From positions 1-7,954 of the forward strand of contig CAYJFZ010000034.1 of NCBI GenBank assembly GCA_964369975.1: DNA of 7,954 bases, given 5' to 3'. This document shows positions 1-5,343 of the stretch, piece after piece. The position numbers and the translations under genes were made by a program. The DNA comes from RGIG3102 sp964369975. GTDB lineage: Bacteria; Bacillota; Clostridia; Oscillospirales; Ruminococcaceae. Below the pieces are notes generated by a model. That model was not told the DNA's origin. It ran no database searches and saw only the letters and a program-made list of their open reading frames with translations. How positions within the stretch are numbered: position 1 is the stretch's first letter; the number at the start of each line of letters is the position of its first letter.

Positions 1-4
1 ATTA

Positions 5-217
5 ATGCTAGGTATATATCATATAACAGAATGGGATAGCGGACACAATGGAGTTACTTTAATAAGATTAATTTTAGTAATTATCGTATCTTGTATTCCG
101 ATTGCTAACATTATTTTTCTTGTTATATTTCTTATAAACTTCTCATGGGATTTAGAATCTGGAAATGCTTGGATTTCTGAAAAATATAAACAAAAACTTT
201 TTACTAAACTTTTTTAA
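5..217 (+). CDS. Small hydrophobic membrane protein, unknown function
   Basis: This 70-residue protein has a hydrophilic start, a hydrophobic stretch at about residues 17-48 and a charged lysine-rich tail. The hydrophobic stretch is long enough for two short helices around the C-I-P turn, or for one long segment. It therefore probably sits in the host inner membrane. I recognise no family. Bases 3-5 read TAA and share an A with the ATG, so an upstream gene probably ends there. The same TAATG overlap recurs at 1538, 1744 and 2258. The next gene, an SPFH membrane protein, starts 11 bases downstream, so the two may be co-expressed and may act together at the membrane. All three tryptophans are TGG. 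Because the window begins here, a longer upstream extension cannot be excluded. Confidence 0.6.
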   Translation: MLGIYHITEWDSGHNGVTLIRLILVIIVSCIPIANIIFLVIFLINFSWDLESGNAWISEKYKQKLFTKLF

Positions 218-228
218 AATTAAATAAT

Positions 229-1059
229 ATGAATTTAAAACACATTTTTTCAATAATTGCTGTTATAGCCGTAATTATTATTTCTGCTATTTGTGTAGGA
301 TATGAAAGAGTAGATGCAGGTCACGAAGGCATTAAAGTTAATCTTTACGGAGATAACAAAGGGGTAGATGACGTAAAACTAGTCACAGGTGCTCAATGGT
401 ACAATAAATTCACGACAGCTATTTACGAATATCCAACTCATGTAATGTCTGTAGATTATCCATCGTTTTCCATTAATGCTAAAGACGGATCAAGTTTTAC
501 TGTAGATCCTTCTATTGCATTGAAAATTATAGATGGACAAGCTCCTTATGTATTTGTAAAATATAGAAAAGATGATATTATGGATATCGTAAATGGTCCT
601 ATCTATACTTATATTAAAGACGCTTTTAGAATTGAATTAAATAAATATACTACAGATGAACTTGTTTCAAAAAGAGAGCAGTTTGAGAATTCTATTGAAA
701 ACAGATTGATAGAAGAGCTTAAAAACGAAGGATTTCAACTAGATAAAGTAACTTCTGGTCTTCAGTATCCTGGATCTCTTGTAAGCGCTATCAATAGTAA
801 AAACGCTATGATTCAAGAAGCTCAAAAAATTGAAAACGAAGTTTTGGCTATTGAAGCTGAAGCAAAAAAGAAAATTGCTGAAGCTAGAGGTATTGCAGAC
901 GCTCTTAGAATCAAAGGAGATGCAGAAGCTGAATACAATAGAAAAATTTCTAATTCATTGTCATTACTTATTGTTCAAAAACAATTTGTTGATACTTGGG
1001 ATGGAAAACTTCCTGTATATGGAGAAGTTCCTACTTTGTTTAAAAGTGTAAGTAAATAA
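229..1059 (+). CDS. SPFH/prohibitin (band 7)-like membrane protein
   Basis: This 276-residue protein has the usual length and architecture of prohibitin/HflC-type proteins. An N-terminal membrane anchor (about residues 4-25) is followed by an SPFH domain opening with G-Y-E-R-V-D-A-G-H-E-G (residues 24-34). A long alanine/glutamate/lysine-rich helix follows (about 190-235, with E-A-R-G-I-A-D-A and G-D-A-E-A-E). The C-terminal W-D-G-K-L-P segment is typical of prohibitins. Family members oligomerise into ring or cage structures on the membrane and, in bacteria, can bind the FtsH protease. What a phage copy does is not settled. Inferred options are protecting phage proteins from FtsH, organising the host membrane, or superinfection exclusion. 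Both tryptophans are TGG. The next ATG is one base after the TAA. Confidence 0.9.
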   Translation: MNLKHIFSIIAVIAVIIISAICVGYERVDAGHEGIKVNLYGDNKGVDDVKLVTGAQWYNKFTTAIYEYPTHVMSVDYPSFSINAKDGSSFTVDPSIALKIIDGQAPYVFVKYRKDDIMDIVNGPIYTYIKDAFRIELNKYTTDELVSKREQFENSIENRLIEELKNEGFQLDKVTSGLQYPGSLVSAINSKNAMIQEAQKIENEVLAIEAEAKKKIAEARGIADALRIKGDAEAEYNRKISNSLSLLIVQKQFVDTWDGKLPVYGEVPTLFKSVSK

Positions 1060-1060
1060 C

Positions 1061-1288
1061 ATGCAAAATTTAGCAGAACAATTACAAAATGATATTAAAT
1101 ACGATAAAATAATTTCTAGATTGTCTAGAGAATTAAGAAATTCAAGTTCGGTATTCATAACAAATTTAGAATTAGGATCTAATTTGACTCGATTGAAGGA
1201 GGATGGATTTAAAGTTAATTCTGATGGACAATGGAGGGAAGGAGGTGTGTTTGTATCATTTAAACAAAAAAATCAATGGAGAGATTAA
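1061..1288 (+). CDS. Hypothetical small phage protein (75 aa)
   Basis: This is a short soluble protein with no signal or membrane segment and no family I recognise. The N-terminal 35 residues are charged and likely helical. The second half (N-L-T-R-L-K-E-D-G-F-K-V, then G-Q-W, then a V-F-V-S-F strand) looks like a small alpha/beta fold. Its start is fixed by position: the ATG follows the upstream TAA by one base, which suggests co-translation with the SPFH gene. It uses two TGG tryptophans and no TGA. An antisense open frame covers its first half but has no support. Confidence 0.7.
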   Translation: MQNLAEQLQNDIKYDKIISRLSRELRNSSSVFITNLELGSNLTRLKEDGFKVNSDGQWREGGVFVSFKQKNQWRD

Positions 1289-1304
1289 CGATTAATTTGA
1301 CATT

Positions 1305-1538
1305 ATGCAAAAAACAATAACAGAATTACACGAAATAGCAAAAGCCTTACTTTCTTTAAAAAAATTTCAGAATAAAGAAATAGAAAAATTTGAATATCAT
1401 CCAAATTTAAAAAATATTCTAAATTTAGGATATGTAAAAGGATGTGATAAAATGGAATTGGCTAAAGATAACTTAACAAAAGCTTTATACGTTAAATACG
1501 TAGAGCTTGGAGGAGAAATTAACAAGTCGTATTTCTAA
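1305..1538 (+). CDS. Hypothetical small lysine-rich protein (77 aa)
   Basis: This small basic protein lacks tryptophan. It appears largely helical (residues 1-28 and 50-70), with a central K-F-E-Y-H-P-N-L-K segment. I see no membrane segment, metal-binding cluster or known motif. A TAA lies 12 bases upstream in the same frame, so the ATG is the first available start. Its stop shares one base with the start of the next gene (TAATG), which argues for a coupled small-gene operon. The function is unknown. Confidence 0.65.
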   Translation: MQKTITELHEIAKALLSLKKFQNKEIEKFEYHPNLKNILNLGYVKGCDKMELAKDNLTKALYVKYVELGGEINKSYF

Positions 1539-1744
1539 TGAATTGATTAGTTAAAAACAAGGAGGGGAGAGAATTTTTATGTATTGAAAAACCTGAATTA
1601 ATAAATAATCAATGAATGATTAAAAAAGACGACGTTTTTATAAAAGTGGAATCTTCTCCTTTTTCTGTAGGAATAACAAGAGGAACTATAAAAAGAATTA
1701 CAAATAAATTACTAGATTGAAATAACTCTTTAACACGAATCTAA
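1538..1744 (+). CDS. Hypothetical protein with three TGA (Trp) codons (68 aa)
   Basis: This gene is visible only when TGA is read as tryptophan. In-frame TGA codons fall at 1544-1546 (codon 3), 1613-1615 and 1718-1720. The frame is bounded on both sides by TAATG overlaps with its neighbours, so it exactly fills a gap that would otherwise be an unexplained non-coding hole of about 200 bases. It begins M-N-W-L-V-K-N-K-E-G and is mixed basic and acidic, likely alpha/beta, with no family recognised. It has no TGG codons, so all three of its tryptophans depend on recoding. With the standard code, translation from this ATG would stop after two residues. The exact fit between neighbours is the main support. 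Confidence 0.75.
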
Positions 1745-1941
1745 TGGACGCAATTAAATATGGAGACGTATTCGAAAACCATAATATAAGAATTATGGCA
1801 ATGGGTTGTAGGGGAATGCTGCAATTTGTTATTGTGGGTAAATGGAAAACAGTTCATATATCAGATGAATTGTTTAAATCTTTTAAATTTTTAGGAAATG
1901 TTAATTATTTTCCTGATTTACTAATTTTAGAAAACGAATAA
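1744..1941 (+). CDS. Hypothetical small protein (65 aa)
   Basis: This 65-residue protein has several short hydrophobic strands (G-M-L-Q-F-V-I-V-G-K-W and P-D-L-L-I-L) and is probably a compact beta-rich domain. It has no signal peptide or recognisable motif. The start ATG shares its A with the previous TAA, and the next gene begins two bases after its own TAA. Its single tryptophan is TGG. I do not recognise it. Confidence 0.65.
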   Translation: MDAIKYGDVFENHNIRIMAMGCRGMLQFVIVGKWKTVHISDELFKSFKFLGNVNYFPDLLILENE

Positions 1942-1943
1942 AT

Positions 1944-2258
1944 ATGAAAGTAGAAGTTTTGTTAAACCAGAAATTTGTAGTAGAATTTGATGAGTCTAAT
2001 TCTGACTTATATAATATTGTTATTAATTATAAAAATTCTTATAGAAATAACAATTATGATGATATAGCAATTGATATTGTTCAACAAGTATGTAATCAGA
2101 TATATTCTCCTAACGACATAGGTGAAATAATGATCAACAACGAAGGGGTTTACGATTCTGCTGGAAACGAATTGATTCATCCTATAAATGTGATTTGCGA
2201 TAACATGACTCCAGGATGGATTAAATTCAATTGTTATGCTAATATAATTGAGGAATAA
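1944..2258 (+). CDS. Hypothetical acidic protein (104 aa)
   Basis: This acidic, asparagine- and isoleucine-rich protein opens with two beta strands (M-K-V-E-V-L-L and K-F-V-V-E-F-D-E). A helical central part and a C-terminal P-G-W-I-K-F strand follow. It has three scattered cysteines and no membrane segment. It resembles no family I can name. Its stop shares one base with the next ATG (TAATG). The tryptophan is TGG. A fully open antisense frame spans most of it, but it has no supporting start context and consists mainly of hydrophobic AT-rich codons, so I reject it. Confidence 0.7.
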   Translation: MKVEVLLNQKFVVEFDESNSDLYNIVINYKNSYRNNNYDDIAIDIVQQVCNQIYSPNDIGEIMINNEGVYDSAGNELIHPINVICDNMTPGWIKFNCYANIIEE

Positions 2259-2662
2259 TGAAAGTAGTAAAAATAAAGCAATTCTCAAATTATTGTCAAG
2301 TAGAACTAGAATCAGGAACATTTAAAACAACTTATTTGTTTAACGATCTTAAGGATATTTTTAACAAAGAAGGATATTGCGTATTAAGATATAAAGACAA
2401 TACTTTTATAAAACATTATGTTCCTAAAATTTCTAATTCAGTAAAAGTGTCTAGCAAATCATTTACCACTAAAGATTTTGTGATTATTGCAGACAATAAA
2501 AAAGCTTTTGATTTCTTATTTTCTGCATTTCAAGCTTTAGGATATGATCCAGATTTAAGAGAAACTGAAAATATAGAAAATTGTCTTTCTTGTTGAAAGG
2601 GAGACGGTGTGTTACCTGATAAATTTTGTGTAGAAATAAACAAAACGCATTTTAATTGGTAA
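2258..2662 (+). CDS. Hypothetical protein, extended through one TGA (134 aa)
   Basis: Under the standard code this frame would stop at the TGA at 2594-2596. Read as tryptophan it continues for 22 more residues to TAA at 2660-2662, with a sensible C-terminus (C-W-K-G-D-G-V-L-P-D-K-F). The N-terminal part has alternating strands (V-K-I-K-Q-F, C-Q-V-E-L-E-S) and a loop with K-D-N-T-F-I-K-H-Y. A helical stretch (K-K-A-F-D-F-L-F-S-A-F-Q-A-L-G) follows, so it is likely a small soluble alpha/beta protein. Cysteines cluster near residues 108-111 and 124, around the TGA tryptophan. No family is recognised. It is the last gene before the non-coding region and assembly gap. Confidence 0.75.
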
Positions 2663-2673
2663 TATTGGTCCAT

Positions 2674-2683
2674 NNNNNNNNNN
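2674..2683. other. Assembly gap (10 N)
   Basis: Ten N bases mark a scaffold join, and the true length is unknown. The seven bases ending at the left edge (GGTCCAT, 2667-2673) are identical to the 5' acceptor strand of the tRNA-Glu 190 bases downstream. The gap may therefore be a collapsed tRNA repeat or hide one or more further tRNAs. The right flank contains AGTGGTAG (2693-2700), which resembles a D-loop, but no T-arm follows, so no complete tRNA can be called there. Confidence 0.95.
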
Positions 2684-2730
2684 ACAGCCATAGTGGTAGT
2701 TTACTCTGCTTGAGCAAATGTGAATTTTGG

Positions 2731-2743
2731 GGGTAAAATACCC
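2731..2743. repeat. Perfect inverted repeat GGGTA-aaa-TACCC
   Basis: Five-base arms around AAA form a perfect palindrome that directly abuts the TACTTTTG promoter-like box. It could be an operator for a dimeric repressor or a very small hairpin. No T-run follows, so it is not a standard terminator. Confidence 0.5.
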
Positions 2744-2751
2744 TACTTTTG
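2731..2751 (+). promoter_or_regulatory. Possible Bacteroidota promoter (-7 box only)
   Basis: TACTTTTG at 2744-2751 fits the Bacteroidota -7 consensus TAnnTTTG and is followed by GCACAC. The only nearby TTTG upstream (2726-2729) sits 14 bases away, shorter than the usual 19-21, so the -33 element is weak. The segment resembles the stronger promoter 83 bases downstream, since both continue TTTGCAC-A/C-CAC. It could be a tandem or decayed duplicate driving the same tRNA unit. Confidence 0.35.
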
Positions 2752-2793
2752 CACACACCTACTGACAAAGAGTTGAGTATATTAGAAAAAAAG

Positions 2794-2809
2794 TTCAAAA
2801 AATTTTGAA
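2794..2809. repeat. Inverted repeat TTCAAAA-aa-TTTTGAA over a -33 box
   Basis: Seven-base perfect arms are separated by AA. The right arm contains the TTTG -33 element of the promoter at 2804-2834, so a protein bound here would block the sigma factor. This is an operator candidate. The composition is A/T-rich, so chance is possible. Confidence 0.4.
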
Positions 2810-2834
2810 AGTCCAATTTTCTTACCTATCTTTG
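2804..2834 (+). promoter_or_regulatory. Bacteroidota-type promoter for the tRNA-Glu unit
   Basis: TTTG (2804-2807), a 19-base spacer and TATCTTTG (2827-2834) match the known Bacteroidota sigma-ABfr consensus (TTTG, N17-21, TAnnTTTG). Transcription would begin a few bases past the -7 box, shortly before tRNA-Glu at 2857. No other promoter is evident until 4606, so it probably also serves the genes from 2951 to 4604. Confidence 0.75.
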
Positions 2835-2856
2835 CACCCACTAATTGATACCAGAT

Positions 2857-2928
2857 GGTCCATTCGTCTAGTGGTTAGGACGCAAGATTTTCATTCTTGT
2901 AACAGGGGTTCGATTCCCCTATGGACTA
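2857..2928 (+). tRNA. tRNA-Glu (anticodon UUC)
   Basis: A full cloverleaf can be drawn. The acceptor pairs GGTCCAT (2857-2863) with ATGGACT (2921-2927), the first pair being G-U. The D stem pairs GTCT with GGAC, with loop AGTGGTTA. The anticodon stem pairs CAAGA (2883-2887) with TCTTG (2895-2899), with loop TTTTCAT and anticodon TTC at 2890-2892. The T stem pairs AGGGG with CCCCT around TTCGATT, and A is the discriminator. CCA is not encoded, since CA-TAA follows the discriminator. It reads GAA/GAG, which are heavily used here. It is not a stop-codon suppressor and does not explain UGA decoding. Confidence 0.97.
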
Positions 2929-2950
2929 CATAATTTATAAATATAATTAC

Positions 2951-3445
2951 ATGAAGGTAAAAAAAATAGCAAAAGAATTAGGCATTAGTCTTAATTCCGA
3001 AAATGAAGATATTCTTATAGAATTTCTAGCATATAATGAATCGAATAATCCTCTAAAGCATGTTTGAGATATAGACGGATTTATTTGTAATAGTGAGGGT
3101 ATTAAAGATCTTATTTATGATGAACTATTTAGAAGACTAGATAGGTTTGTAACAAAATACTATAACCCGTTAATGGATGAATGCATAGAAATGATTATAC
3201 ATCATTTTTTTCAAATGGGATTTTATGTAAAAAAGGAATATATTGAGGAGTGTAGAATTTATCAACATTTTGATGAATATTTATTATTTGGAAATTGTGT
3301 TTTTCACAAAAATTCTATTCCGGATACAATTATCGGAACAATTGAATATGACTTATCAGACATGTTATATGAATTATCTAACAATAATAAATTTAAGCAA
3401 GAATTAATTGACAAGTTAACAACTTATTATAATAAAATGTTTTAA
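2951..3445 (+). CDS. Hypothetical acidic protein (164 aa), one TGA (Trp)
   Basis: The gene opens at ATG 2951, 22 bases after the tRNA. It reads through one TGA at 3065-3067 (context H-V-W-D-I-D-G-F) to TAA at 3443-3445. The TGA-free part alone would begin at an internal ATG (3173), but the frame upstream is open and codon use is uniform, so the long form is preferred. The protein is acidic and likely mixed helical. It has an N-terminal K-I-A-K-E-L-G-I-S segment, a helical D-L-I-Y-D-E-L-F-R-R-L-D segment and a final helix (K-F-K-Q-E-L-I-D-K-L). No catalytic motif or family is recognised. The MazG-like gene begins at the very next base after its stop. Confidence 0.8.
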
Positions 3446-3751
3446 ATGAAAAAATTAATAAGAAAAGTAGAAAAATGGATGGTTGATAGAAACCTTCATA
3501 CTCAAAATCCTAAAATTCAATTATCTAAAACTATTGAGGAATTAGGCGAATTGGCGAATGCGTTAAATAAAGAAAAATACGATCTTGCTGAAGACGCCAT
3601 TGGAGATATTCAAGTTACATTAATAGGAATATGTTGTCAATTAAAAAATATGGGATATGATGTAGATTATCGTAAATCGTTAGAGTTTGCATATAAAACT
3701 ATTGAAAATCGAAAAGGGAAGTTAGTAGATGGTATTTTTATAAAAAAATAA
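3446..3751 (+). CDS. MazG-like nucleotide pyrophosphohydrolase
   Basis: This 101-residue protein fits the single-domain all-alpha NTP pyrophosphatase (MazG/phage type) family, whose members hydrolyse (d)NTPs to (d)NMP and pyrophosphate using Mg2+. The first metal-binding motif is E-E-L-G-E at residues 31-35. The second is E-D-A-I-G-D at 49-54, where family members usually have E-x-G-D or the phage-type D-x-I-G-D. A helix with C-C-Q-L (63-66) and a C-terminal Y-R-K-S-L-E-F-A-Y segment follow. In phages such enzymes may clean nucleotide pools or lower ppGpp-type alarmones, which is inference here. It abuts the upstream gene (TAAATG) and lies five bases before the phosphoesterase, so the two are co-transcribed. 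The single tryptophan is TGG. Confidence 0.88.
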   Translation: MKKLIRKVEKWMVDRNLHTQNPKIQLSKTIEELGELANALNKEKYDLAEDAIGDIQVTLIGICCQLKNMGYDVDYRKSLEFAYKTIENRKGKLVDGIFIKK

Positions 3752-3756
3752 ACAAT

Positions 3757-4299
3757 ATGAGTAAAGTATATTTTACAAGCGATTTGCATTTTGGGCATAA
3801 AAACCTATGCAATGCTTTAAGGGGAATGACTTCTGAAGAATCAGATAAATTAATAATTGATAATTGGAATAAAAAAATCACTAAATATGATACTGTATAT
3901 ATTTTAGGAGATATTTCAATGGAAAGTGATTATCATATACAGATGATAAATCAATTAAAAGGGAGAAAAATTCTTATAGGAGGAAATCATGATACATTGC
4001 ATTCGATACAACACTTAAAAATCCCTGTATTAGGATGTCTTGAATACAAAGGATTTATGTGTACTCATATTCCAATTCATCCTGGAGAATTAAAATTCTT
4101 TAAGGGAAATATTCATGGACATATTCATAATTCAGGAATATTTAAAGTAGATGAAAAAGGAAATGAAATTAATTGGGAATATAATCCTAATCAAAATTTA
4201 GGACCAAATTATATAAATGTGAATACAGAATTTCACAATTACACCCCTATTTCATTTGAGGAAATACTAGAAATTTTTAACATTAATCAAAATTTATAA
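3757..4299 (+). CDS. Calcineurin-like metallophosphoesterase
   Basis: This 180-residue protein carries the complete metallophosphoesterase signature. The motifs are D9-L-H11, G51-D52, G76-N77-H78-D79, H104 (in C-T-H-I-P) and G121-H122-I-H124. These bind two metal ions and act on phosphomonoesters or phosphodiesters. Its length and the S-D-L-H-F-G-H start resemble compact phage and bacterial single-domain phosphoesterases. Substrate choice cannot be read from sequence: candidates include cyclic nucleotides, nucleic-acid ends and small phospho-metabolites. Pairing with the MazG-like gene suggests nucleotide metabolism or removal of host signalling nucleotides. Both tryptophans are TGG. The ATG is five bases after the MazG stop. 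Confidence 0.92.
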   Translation: MSKVYFTSDLHFGHKNLCNALRGMTSEESDKLIIDNWNKKITKYDTVYILGDISMESDYHIQMINQLKGRKILIGGNHDTLHSIQHLKIPVLGCLEYKGFMCTHIPIHPGELKFFKGNIHGHIHNSGIFKVDEKGNEINWEYNPNQNLGPNYINVNTEFHNYTPISFEEILEIFNINQNL

Positions 4300-4301
4300 T
4301 T

Positions 4302-4604
4302 ATGGGATGAGGAATAGAATTTAAAGCAGATATATATATTAGCAAACAATCTTTTAATTCAATAAATGACGTAAAGAACAAAATAGAATCTATTAAAAAT
4401 TTAATAGAGGTTACCAAAAAGGATATATTGATAATCGCATCTTCTCGACCATCTGATTGCGTTGAAAAGGATGAGGTACGAGCTCCTGCTATTGTATCAT
4501 ACGATATTGTGAATGATGACCTAGAACTTTTAGGAGAATTGTATAATGAATTATTTTTGTTAAAATTATTAAAAGATAATTTTGATGATAAAATAGATGT
4601 TTAA
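4302..4604 (+). CDS. Small conserved-type phage protein beginning MGWGIEFKAD (100 aa)
   Basis: Codon 3 is TGA (4308-4310), so the gene is seen only under TGA=Trp. The resulting start, M-G-W-G-I-E-F-K-A-D-I-Y-I, resembles a family of short uncharacterised proteins that I recall from gut phage genomes, which supports both the gene and the recoding. A coiled-coil-like helix follows (V-K-N-K-I-E-S-I-K-N-L-I-E), then a middle loop with S-S-R-P-S-D-C-V-E-K, then a leucine-rich acidic C-terminal helix. The function is unknown. The ATG is two bases after the phosphoesterase stop. It is the last gene before the third promoter. Translation in a cell that treats UGA as stop would end after two residues. 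Confidence 0.82.
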
Positions 4605-4605
4605 C

Positions 4606-4636
4606 TTTGATTTTTCATAAAAAAGTATTAAATTTG
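4606..4636 (+). promoter_or_regulatory. Bacteroidota-type promoter for the tail/appendage unit
   Basis: TTTG (4606-4609), a 19-base spacer and TAAATTTG (4629-4636) match the Bacteroidota promoter consensus with the same spacing as at 2804-2834. It lies in a 56-base intergenic stretch immediately before the appendage genes, whose first ATG is at 4661. The -7 box overlaps a perfect 12-base palindrome, AATTTGCAAATT (4631-4642), a possible operator. No terminator hairpin is visible upstream, so read-through from the previous unit is likely. Confidence 0.75.
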
Positions 4637-4660
4637 CAAATTAACTAAAATATTTTTAAA

Positions 4661-4930
4661 ATGAAAAATTTAACATTTACTCCAGATGGAGATTCTTTTA
4701 TAGCGGAAATTGTTTTGCAAGGAGACACTGCTATAGAAATGCATTATGCCACGGACGTTCCTGTAATAAATATCTCTTTAGAGCAATCTATTAGCGGAAC
4801 AAACTGAAAAAAGTTTTTTAACATACAGCACGATGATACTTATTTTACTGTAAATGTATTAGGTGTAGTTCCATCTACTAGATTGAGGGTTATTTGCGAC
4901 AAAAATCCTACATTAGCTTATTATGTCTAA
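4661..4930 (+). CDS. Small beta-rich protein, probable virion/appendage component (89 aa)
   Basis: This 89-residue protein opens with M-K-N-L-T-F-T-P-D-G-D-S-F and alternates short strands throughout. It has a central S-G-T-N-W-K-K-F-F segment whose tryptophan is TGA (4805-4807) and a C-terminal R-L-R-V-I-C-D strand. This pattern suggests a small beta-sandwich resembling decoration or appendage proteins in Bacteroidota phages, judged by general appearance rather than a named family. It is first after the 4606-4636 promoter and heads a row of tail-like genes. The ATG follows an A-rich leader with no Shine-Dalgarno, as usual in this phylum. The next gene starts eight bases before its end. Confidence 0.72.
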
Positions 4931-5090
4931 GACTTATATTGTTTATATGTATCATATACTAGAATCTTCTAGTAATCAAAATGCTACATTAAATGAATAT
5001 TTAAAACCAAAAGATTATCTATTATTAGAATCGGGAGAATTAATTCTTTTTGAAGATAATGGTAGAATTTTATTAGAAAAACAAAAATAA
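4923..5090 (+). CDS. Short leucine/glutamate-repeat phage protein (55 aa)
   Basis: This 55-residue protein contains a repeated L-L-L-E-S-G / I-L-F-E-D-N-G / I-L-L-E pattern (about residues 34-53). Such beta-strand repeats occur in phage tail-fibre and appendage proteins. Its size suggests a small linker or capping peptide rather than a full fibre. It overlaps the preceding gene by eight bases (ATGTCTAA) and precedes the next by one base. It has no tryptophan, so recoding does not affect it. The function is inferred only from the repeat and the neighbours. Confidence 0.65.
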   Translation: MSKTYIVYMYHILESSSNQNATLNEYLKPKDYLLLESGELILFEDNGRILLEKQK

Positions 5091-5091
5091 A

Positions 5092-5343
5092 ATGTCTAAG
5101 AAAATAAGTGAATTAGATCTAAGAGATACTATAACAGGAGATGAAGAATTTCCAGTATCTATAGATGGTCTTAATCAAAAAATTAATATCAAATCTCTAG
5201 GGTTAATTTCAGGAATAAAACTTGGGGATCAATTGTATAAAATAGATGATTCCGGATTTATAGAATTGCCTTTAATTGATTTAGAGGTTACCTTAGAAGG
5301 AGGAGGAACAGTTAATTATAAAATTGTAGGGATAGATGCTTAA
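5092..5343 (+). CDS. Probable tail-appendage adaptor protein (83 aa)
   Basis: The N-terminus, M-S-K-K-I-S-E-L-D, then G-D-E-E-F-P-V-S-I-D-G and K-I-N-I-K-S-L, matches a short motif widely seen at the start of phage tail-fibre and appendage proteins (K-I-S-E-L ... P-V-x-x-x-G ... K-I-x-x-x-x-L). It probably joins the appendage to the virion. Here the motif is followed by only about 45 more residues, including a glycine turn (L-E-G-G-G-T-V). It may be a stand-alone adaptor, with its partner domains supplied by the next gene, which overlaps it by eight bases (ATGCTTAA). It contains no tryptophan. Confidence 0.75.
   Translation: MSKKISELDLRDTITGDEEFPVSIDGLNQKINIKSLGLISGIKLGDQLYKIDDSGFIELPLIDLEVTLEGGGTVNYKIVGIDA

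Noticed and set aside
830..1051. Alternative + frame inside the SPFH gene
   Set aside because: It is lysine/leucine-rich noise from the coiled-coil region read out of frame; the SPFH frame is clearly the real one.
964..1158. Antisense open frame across the SPFH end
   Set aside because: It overlaps the conserved C-terminus of the SPFH protein and the next gene, with no motif.
2007..2321. Antisense open frame of 104 residues
   Set aside because: It lies wholly under two well-placed + strand genes, is composed of hydrophobic AT-rich codons, and all other genes are on the + strand.
2684..2730. A second tRNA right of the gap
   Set aside because: There is a D-loop-like AGTGGTAG, but no anticodon arm or TTCGA T-arm follows.
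2731..2755. Rho-independent terminator for the first unit
   Set aside because: The GGGTA/TACCC stem is only five pairs and is followed by TACTTTTGC rather than a T-run.
2857..2928. tRNA as a UGA suppressor
   Set aside because: The anticodon is TTC in a normal seven-base loop with Glu identity features, so it reads GAA/GAG.
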